Below are positions 6,002 through 11,678 of a stretch of DNA of 11,678 nucleotides, in pieces. Origin of the DNA: Gammaproteobacteria bacterium (GTDB lineage Bacteria > Pseudomonadota > Gammaproteobacteria > Acidithiobacillales > Acidithiobacillaceae); NCBI GenBank assembly GCA_023381645.1, contig JAMCRJ010000048.1, positions 1 to 11,678 on the forward strand, in the 5' to 3' direction. The notes beneath the pieces were generated by a model, which saw only the letters and a list, made by a program, of their open reading frames with translations, made no database searches and was not told the DNA's origin. The position numbers and the translations under genes are program-made. The number at the start of each line of letters is the position of its first letter. The first letter of the stretch is position 1.

Positions 6002-7567
6002 TATCCGAATTCCGGGATCCGTCACCCGTCCGGAAGGTAACAGACGAATGATTTCACCCCCCAAACACTCTACCCCCATAGAGGTGATCTGGGCGGAATG
6101 CGCCATGGAACCGGCATCTGCACTTGCCTGCGTGCGCCAGATGAAGCCATCCGTGGGACTTTCCGGGGTACCCATTTGCCGGTACACAGACGGCATGATG
6201 GGGACATGATCGCCGTACCAGGCCAATATCCCTCCGCGCGGTCCACGGCCCAAGGTATCCCGGATCATCCCAGCCATGCGGTCGGCGTTCATCAGATGGC
6301 GCATATAGACCGTAAGATCCCGGCACGAATCGGGGATGCTCGCGGCGTAGAACAAGTCCTCATCCCCTTCACGTGGCGACTCCAGATGCAGGGGGCCGTG
6401 ATTCTCCATGGTTATGCAAAAGATAAATAGCGGTTTTTCCGCAACTGACGAAATAATATCGCGGACTTTATGGGCGATCGCGATATCGCCCGTATATTGG
6501 CCATCCTTCTCGCCAGGTGAAAACTCACGAATATCGATAAATCGGCTGAATCCGATCTGTGGATAGATATTGTGGCGATTATAGAAGCTTGCCGGATACG
6601 GATGAATGCAGATGGTTTCATAACCCAAATTTTGCAGATGGCTGGCCAAGGACGTAAAGCCGCGTAGGGCGAGCTTTCGGTAAGGGTTAAAACGGTGAAC
6701 GCCGATATCCGATTCGGCCAATCCCGACAGAAAACCAAACTCCGTACGGACTGTGTTGGCGCCCCATGCGGGCACTCGCACCTTCCCTGCCCAAATGGCC
6801 TCCCGCTCGATCTGCGCGAATCCTGGGAAAAGGTTCTTGCGAACCTGATCATAAAAACGATCGGCACGAAAGAACGATTCACTCTGCACAACAACGATGT
6901 TGGGTAGCCTGGGCGGATCGATTGCCGGTACCGGGAGATCTGCGAACGGGGTGGCGATATGACAGGGACCATGTTCTTCCTTGGCATAGAACCAGATGCT
7001 GCCATAGAAGCCAAGCGCATTCATGTCCACCATCGGATCATAGCTCAGCGTCTGTTTTCTCCTGCCCCCCCAAAAAATCAATGCTGCCGCAAGCAGGAAA
7101 AGCGCGCCCACATACCCCCCGAAATCCATCCAGCCCAAGCTTTCGGGCAGAGGGTGCTCAAAGGTAAAACCAACATAAAGCGCAAGGACAAAGGCCAGAA
7201 TTGCGGCGATGCCCCGTGTAAGGCCCAGAAAGGGCAGGTATAAACGCGGGTGCCTGATGGCATCGGTAAAGTAGTCGAAGTCCTGGTAGGTAAAGGGTTC
7301 ACGCAACGATTCGTATTTGGCGTTATTGACCATAACCACCAGAAAAAGCAAGGCTGTGGTGATCGCGAGCGCGAACCATGGCCTTTCCACTATGGCCAGG
7401 ATGAGCCCATAAAGCGCGAAATAAATCCCTCCTTGCAGCACATGGGTAAAAAATGGGCGCTGCCAAAAAACCCGTATGCGAGGCCGGAGAACCCACTCCA
7501 GGGCATAGGACAATGTGTAACCAATGAGCAGGGGCAACGTGAGCCATAAAAGCTGCCGTTCACCCAT
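5975..7567 (-). CDS. LTA synthase-like membrane phosphotransferase (sulfatase fold)
   Basis: 530 aa from the ATG at 7567. Five hydrophobic segments (approx. 6-27, 37-60, 62-80, 117-135, 151-167) precede a periplasmic alkaline-phosphatase-superfamily domain. VVVQSESFF gives the metal ligand Glu230, GANTVRTEF gives the likely Thr272 nucleophile, MENHGP gives His390, and WYGDHVP gives Asp453/His454. There is no CxPxR formylglycine motif, so it should be a phosphoglycerol- or phosphoethanolamine-transferase type and not a true sulfatase. The segment NNAKYESLREPFTYQDF (81-97) between the membrane and catalytic parts is typical of proteobacterial members linked to capsule loci, by my recollection. 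The start lies 8 nt inside the SDR gene. An upstream in-frame start at 7636 would sit deep in the SDR and add a non-membrane tail. The substrate is unknown; capsule or its lipid anchor is a guess from context. Confidence 0.85.
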   Translation of the reverse strand: MGERQLLWLTLPLLIGYTLSYALEWVLRPRIRVFWQRPFFTHVLQGGIYFALYGLILAIVERPWFALAITTALLFLVVMVNNAKYESLREPFTYQDFDYFTDAIRHPRLYLPFLGLTRGIAAILAFVLALYVGFTFEHPLPESLGWMDFGGYVGALFLLAAALIFWGGRRKQTLSYDPMVDMNALGFYGSIWFYAKEEHGPCHIATPFADLPVPAIDPPRLPNIVVVQSESFFRADRFYDQVRKNLFPGFAQIEREAIWAGKVRVPAWGANTVRTEFGFLSGLAESDIGVHRFNPYRKLALRGFTSLASHLQNLGYETICIHPYPASFYNRHNIYPQIGFSRFIDIREFSPGEKDGQYTGDIAIAHKVRDIISSVAEKPLFIFCITMENHGPLHLESPREGDEDLFYAASIPDSCRDLTVYMRHLMNADRMAGMIRDTLGRGPRGGILAWYGDHVPIMPSVYRQMGTPESPTDGFIWRTQASADAGSMAHSAQITSMGVECLGGEIIRLLPSGRVTDPGIRISATFAEIP

Positions 7568-8333
7568 GATAGCCCATCCCCCGGACGATGCGTTGAGAGA
7601 TCGCTTCCGGTAGCACGGCGAGCCACCAGGTGCCAAAGTTCAGGGGAAAAGGAAAGCTGATGCGCCCGCGATTGACGGCCAACTGCCGCTTGATGAGACG
7701 CGCGGCACGTTCCGGTGTCCACAAAAATGGTTTTGGCCCCGGCATGGCACGGCACATGGCGGAATCCACGTAGCCGGGCATGATGACATTCACGGCAACG
7801 CCCTGCGGGGCGAGCCAGCCCCGCAGGGCCTCTCCATAGGCCTTGATGGCCGCCTTCGAAGCACAATAACTGGGCGTGACCGGCAACCCAAAGTAACCCG
7901 CCAAAGAACTCAACAAGGCGATCTGCCCCTGTCCCCTCTGGCGCATGGCCGGCAGCGCGGCATCCACCAACACCATCGTGGCGCGCAGGTTGATGTCCAT
8001 GAGTGCCGCGCTGTCCTCCCAGCGCTCGCCATCCCCATTGCGACCGATATTGGTATTCATGCCGGCATTGGAGATGACCACATCCAGCGGACCCGTCGTT
8101 CCGCTATCGGACACCCAGTCTCTCAGGGCGCCGCTATCGCGAATGTCAAAGGAACATTGGGTGACTCGGGCGCCATGGTCCCGGCACTGGCTCGCAACGG
8201 TTTCGAGTTTTTGCGTATTCCGGCCGTGCAAATGAAGGGTTATACCGGGCGTGGCGTAGGCCAGGGCGAGGGCGGAGCCGATGGCGCTGGTTGCGCCGGT
8301 GATAAGGATGCTTTGGGGATGTCGATGCGGCAT
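7560..8333 (-). CDS. Short-chain dehydrogenase/reductase, capsule-lipid locus type
   Basis: A 257-aa classical SDR with a Rossmann fold. It has the cofactor loop TGATSAIG (12-19), SNAG (88-91), catalytic Ser143 in LLSSLAG, and Tyr156/Lys160 in SYCASKAA. PGYVDSAM (186-193) resembles the common PGxVxT segment. His-Gly-Arg-Asn (36-39) after the second strand suggests an NADP(H) preference. The C-terminal ~35 residues are hydrophobic (FPFPLNFGTWWLAVLP), suggesting membrane association or a long-chain substrate. Together with the upstream alpha-oxoamine synthase, a 3-keto-sphinganine-reductase-like role is plausible, as proposed for RkpH/WcbP-type proteins; the substrate itself is inferred. The ATG at 8333 has GAGG at 8341-8344 (7-nt spacing), located inside the kpsS-like coding region. 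The gene overlaps its neighbours on both sides, by 94 nt upstream and 8 nt downstream. Confidence 0.9.
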   Translation of the reverse strand: MPHRHPQSILITGATSAIGSALALAYATPGITLHLHGRNTQKLETVASQCRDHGARVTQCSFDIRDSGALRDWVSDSGTTGPLDVVISNAGMNTNIGRNGDGERWEDSAALMDINLRATMVLVDAALPAMRQRGQGQIALLSSLAGYFGLPVTPSYCASKAAIKAYGEALRGWLAPQGVAVNVIMPGYVDSAMCRAMPGPKPFLWTPERAARLIKRQLAVNRGRISFPFPLNFGTWWLAVLPEAISQRIVRGMGYHG

Positions 8334-9550
8334 AAAAGTTCCTCTAGTGGGGACTGAACCAGTTCAATGCGATCCGCTGCAGTATCCAGAGCCAGGTCCA
8401 TTCCGGCACGGCAATAAAATCCGCCATTGATTTGTGTGGTATGGATGAGCACGCGCTTGAAAGCGCTCCACAACTCTGGATCCGGCGCGTCAGGGGCATT
8501 CCAGAACAGATCCAAGGGCATTTCACTCGTCAGACCCGGCAGATGATAAATGGGGTCGGCCAGCGCCAATACGGGTTTCCCTAGATTGAGGGCCCAGGTA
8601 CCCACCGTGCTGTTGATGGTGACGACCCCCTTGCTGTGCTCCAGTAGCAGCAGCAGATCACCGTAATCGTAATAGTGCACGCGATGGGCGATACCCAGCT
8701 TGGCGGCAAAATCCGCAACGAATGTCTCATAGGCCTCCATGCCGGGATCGAGGGGATGATTCTTTACCACCAAATGCAGATCGCGATCCCCATGGGCGGC
8801 AAAAGAGGTCAATGTCGTGGTGATAAACTCATACATATCGCAAAAGCTGGAATGGCAGGTAATTTGGCTGTCACTATAGAGTTGAAGTGGTAACAGAAAA
8901 TAGGGTTTGCCTTGCTGCACAAAGTCATAAGCCGCAGCCAGGTCCGTCTTCAATCGTTTTTTGATGCGCGGGAAGCGCCGGATATACCAGTAATATTCGC
9001 GTATGGGATGCACGGGCGCATGGTGCCGATAACCCGGAAAAGCAAGGGGATTGAGGATGTCTCCCGCGTGATAGAACACATCACGCATCGCGCGCAGTCG
9101 AAAATTACCGGGGAACTCCCTGCCCTCCGAGCCCAAGGAGGCTTGCGCCACTACCTGGCGGTACCAGTGGGGATCTTTGGGAAGCTGGGAGTGTTTGTTG
9201 ACCCCGCCACGCTCCATCGTGATCCAGTAGGGACGTAGATAACCCTCCTCGAAGACATGGACGGCGATGCCGCGCTCCTGCGCAAGGGCGATGGCAGTTT
9301 GATGGATGGGTCGGCGGTCACCGAAGAGAACGATATCGGTAATGTGATGATCCCCAAGATACCGGTCCAGAAAAGGCCGCAGTTGATCCACCTTGCCGCG
9401 AAACGCTTCTGCTGGCCGAGGCCACCAGTAGGCCACATCTCCCGCGCAGAAGTTGATCCGGAACACGTCCCCGCCACGTTCGCGCAAGCGATCGGAGAGT
9501 AGCGCGAAAAAGGGGCTGGCGACGCCTTGCAGAAAGAGAAAATTTTTCAT
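8240..9550 (-). CDS. KpsS/LipB-type capsule Kdo transferase
   Basis: 436 aa. KpsS-family enzymes act at the cytoplasmic face and add the first beta-Kdo to the phospholipid acceptor that anchors group 2 capsules. The sequence follows the family throughout: MKNFLFLQGVASPFF at the start, RINFCAGD (31-38), DIVLFGDRRPIH (72-83), VFEEGYLRPYWIT (99-111), LLPLQLYSDSQI (219-230), VKNHPLDPG (262-270), TINSTVGTWALNLGKPV (311-327), DLFWNAP (347-353) and CRAGMDLA (380-387). The ATG at 9550 overlaps the kpsC-like stop (ATGA), with AGGAG at 9555-9559; upstream in-frame starts such as 9670 are unnecessary. E. coli KpsS is about 390 aa. The extra ~30 residues here form a Pro/Ala/Ser-rich tail encoded entirely in the overlap with the SDR gene. 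Confidence 0.93.
   Translation of the reverse strand: MKNFLFLQGVASPFFALLSDRLRERGGDVFRINFCAGDVAYWWPRPAEAFRGKVDQLRPFLDRYLGDHHITDIVLFGDRRPIHQTAIALAQERGIAVHVFEEGYLRPYWITMERGGVNKHSQLPKDPHWYRQVVAQASLGSEGREFPGNFRLRAMRDVFYHAGDILNPLAFPGYRHHAPVHPIREYYWYIRRFPRIKKRLKTDLAAAYDFVQQGKPYFLLPLQLYSDSQITCHSSFCDMYEFITTTLTSFAAHGDRDLHLVVKNHPLDPGMEAYETFVADFAAKLGIAHRVHYYDYGDLLLLLEHSKGVVTINSTVGTWALNLGKPVLALADPIYHLPGLTSEMPLDLFWNAPDAPDPELWSAFKRVLIHTTQINGGFYCRAGMDLALDTAADRIELVQSPLEELLCRIDIPKASLSPAQPAPSAPPSPWPTPRPV
8341..8344 (-). promoter_or_regulatory. Ribosome binding site for the SDR gene
   Basis: GAGG on the minus strand, 7 nt before the ATG at 8333. It fixes the SDR start even though it lies within the reading frame of the kpsS-like gene, which runs on for another 94 nt. 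Confidence 0.6.
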
Positions 9551-10590
9551 CTCACTCCTACGACATGGCGCAGGACCATGCGAAACCCTTTTCGCCACAA
9601 GGGCGTGCGGCGGTCGGGGGCATGTTCCCGCAGCGCACCCAATGCAGCGATAGCGTCCTCTGGCCTGCACAAGGTTTTGGTCAGGGGGTGCAGATAGCGC
9701 GGATATAATATCAGTACCGCGGCCACCAGTTCATCCAGGGATCGTCGGCGGCTACGTCGCGCCACCGGAATGCAGTCTTCGGTCAACCCCCAACCACTGT
9801 AGAAAGGCACCCCATGGCAAGTCACCGGTTTGGCGCGCAAAAGGGCTTCGAAGCCTGTGGAAGAGGTCAGCACATGCACGGCATCCACTGCCTCCAGCAA
9901 CGCGTGCATAGATACATCCCTTACCACTTCGTCACAATGACCGGGCGCCTCCCCCTCATCCGCGCCTGGGCGGCGCAAGCGCGCCACCACGTCGGGGTGG
10001 GGTTTGTACACCAGGTAACTGTCGGGATGCCGCGCACGCACCTGCCGCAGGAGTTGCATGTTGGTGCGAATGGAAGCACACCCCAGAAGGATGGATGCGT
10101 CGCTCTCCACCTGCCCCGGCACCAGGATGACATGGCGCGCATGAGGCGGTCGACGCCAGGTGAGGCCGCCAACATTATATTTGGTGAGACCCTGGGTCAC
10201 GATGTGTTTTCGAAGCCACTGAGCCCGCGCCAAAAGATCCGAATCCATTTCGAAATGTTGCAGTAGAGTCTCCAGATCCGAGGGGCGACCGGGGTCGTAA
10301 TACAGCCCGGAATGGTCAAAGACATAAGAAACCGGAGGAATCAGGTCAGCCCCCAATCCCACGGAGCGGAGAAACCCGTCCTCTACCCGGATGACCTTGC
10401 GCTCTTCCTCCCCCTCTATATCGCCATTGCCCCAGAGCAAGAGGTCGCTGTGCGGAGGAGCGCTGTCGATATGTTCTATAAAGTGGAGCCGGGTTTCCGG
10501 CAAAAAGGCCCGCAGGCTCCGCCTCTTCCAAGGCGAGAACCCTACTGCATACAGTATTGGCGGCATTTCGCGGTCTTGCAGGTTATTCAT
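9547..10590 (-). CDS. Half-length KpsC/LipA-type beta-Kdo transferase
   Basis: 347 aa from ATG 10590. E. coli-type KpsC has two tandem Kdo-transferase modules (about 675 aa) that extend the poly-Kdo linker. This protein has one, and its landmarks match what I remember of the C-terminal module: RVEDGFLRSVGLGADLIPP, GLYYDPGRPSDLE, VPGQVESDASI, VYKPHPDVVA, LTSSTGFEALL and GVPFYSGWGLT. Single-module relatives are known in rhizobial capsule loci (RkpJ/LpsZ type). Three Met codons compete for the start. 10611 has no ribosome site. 10590 has AGGAG at 10603-10607 (12-nt spacing) and AAGAG at 10597-10601. 10566 would sit just before PPILYAVGF. All keep the catalytic domain intact. The stop overlaps the kpsS-like ATG, so the two are translationally coupled, consistent with sequential Kdo additions. 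Confidence 0.9.
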   Translation of the reverse strand: MNNLQDREMPPILYAVGFSPWKRRSLRAFLPETRLHFIEHIDSAPPHSDLLLWGNGDIEGEEERKVIRVEDGFLRSVGLGADLIPPVSYVFDHSGLYYDPGRPSDLETLLQHFEMDSDLLARAQWLRKHIVTQGLTKYNVGGLTWRRPPHARHVILVPGQVESDASILLGCASIRTNMQLLRQVRARHPDSYLVYKPHPDVVARLRRPGADEGEAPGHCDEVVRDVSMHALLEAVDAVHVLTSSTGFEALLRAKPVTCHGVPFYSGWGLTEDCIPVARRSRRRSLDELVAAVLILYPRYLHPLTKTLCRPEDAIAALGALREHAPDRRTPLWRKGFRMVLRHVVGVR

Positions 10591-10602
10591 GCGCTGCTCT
10601 TG

Positions 10603-10607
10603 CTCCT
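10603..10607 (-). promoter_or_regulatory. Ribosome binding site for the kpsC-like gene
   Basis: AGGAG on the minus strand, 12 nt before the ATG at 10590. It lies within the first codons counted from the alternative start at 10611, which itself has no purine-rich leader, so it favours the later start. The spacing is longer than ideal. Confidence 0.4.
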
Positions 10608-10630
10608 GCATGGGCTATCAGAGCCATTTC

Positions 10631-10650
10631 AAAAAAGCGGCGGTCCGCCT
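10631..10650 (-). terminator. Possible intrinsic terminator/attenuator after the oxoamine synthase gene
   Basis: On the minus strand, 18 nt past the synthase stop codon, a GC-rich stem GCGG-ACCG-CCGC is followed directly by six T's (10636 down to 10631). The stem can lengthen outward with A-U and G-U pairs into the T-run, but only four pairs are strong G-C pairs. It is the only hairpin with an adjacent T-tract that I saw in the window. It sits inside what otherwise looks like one operon, so partial termination is more likely than a full stop. Confidence 0.4.
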
Positions 10651-10667
10651 CCCCTCCGGCAATGGGG

Positions 10668-11678
<1,011 letters not shown>

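Noticed and set aside
6010..6035. Inverted repeat TTCCGG/CCGGAA as a bidirectional terminator after mutY
   Set aside because: It is only a 6-bp stem with a 14-nt loop, has no T-tract on either side, and lies within the coding end of the LTA-synthase-like gene.
5975..7567. Calling the membrane protein a sulfatase
   Set aside because: It lacks the CxPxR/SxPxR formylglycine motif and has a Thr nucleophile position plus five TM segments, as in LtaS-like phosphotransferases.
7568..7636. N-terminal extension of the LTA-synthase-like gene to 7636
   Set aside because: It lies fully within the SDR gene and gives a polar leader before the first TM. The ATG at 7567 fits the family start better.
9551..9670. 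N-terminal extension of the kpsS-like gene to 9670
   Set aside because: It would overlap the kpsC-like gene by 124 nt with Cys/Pro-rich non-homologous sequence. The ATG at 9550 has AGGAG and a 4-nt overlap typical of coupled genes.

Overview
This window looks like a chromosomal segment of a GC-rich Gram-negative proteobacterium. The left part runs near 60-65% G+C in the lines I counted. The gene set is an HprK-RapZ-EIIA(Man)-HPr-EI regulatory phosphotransferase (PTS) cluster, a capsule-type KpsC/KpsS pair and a translationally coupled AsmA-like/mutY pair. This fits organisms at the beta/gammaproteobacterial boundary. Acidithiobacillus is my best guess, but that is an inference from gene content and not a database match.

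Region 1 (1-3625, plus strand) is a compact PTS operon: the 3' end of hprK, then rapZ, a mannose-family EIIA, ptsH (HPr) and ptsI (enzyme I). All junctions overlap by 1-4 nt except EIIA to HPr, which has a 107-nt gap containing a small hairpin. No EIIB or EIIC permease gene is present, so the chain EI -> HPr -> EIIA, with HprK acting on the HPr serine, looks like a signalling relay and not a sugar importer.

Region 2 (3633-6001, plus strand) starts 7 nt after ptsI. It holds a membrane-anchored AsmA-like protein that stops early compared with the family, followed with a 4-nt overlap by mutY, the A/G-mismatch adenine glycosylase.

Region 3 (5975-11678, minus strand) converges on mutY with a 27-nt tail-to-tail overlap. 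In its reading order (right to left) it encodes a PLP-dependent alpha-oxoamine synthase (cut by the right edge), a half-length KpsC-like Kdo transferase, a KpsS-like Kdo transferase, a short-chain dehydrogenase/reductase and a five-TM LTA-synthase-like phosphotransferase. From family knowledge this combination matches the rhizobial rkpG/H/I/J type of capsule locus and the wcbT/P/O type of Burkholderia. In this reading, the synthase and reductase would make a long-chain amino-alcohol or amino-ketone lipid, KpsS and KpsC would build a Kdo linker, and the LTA-synthase-like enzyme would transfer a phospho-headgroup in the periplasm. That chemistry is a hypothesis. A hairpin followed by six T's sits between the synthase gene and the kpsC-like gene and may reduce read-through.

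The window is almost fully coding. There is no gene-free stretch over 300 bases, and I saw no tRNA, rRNA, IS element or CRISPR array.
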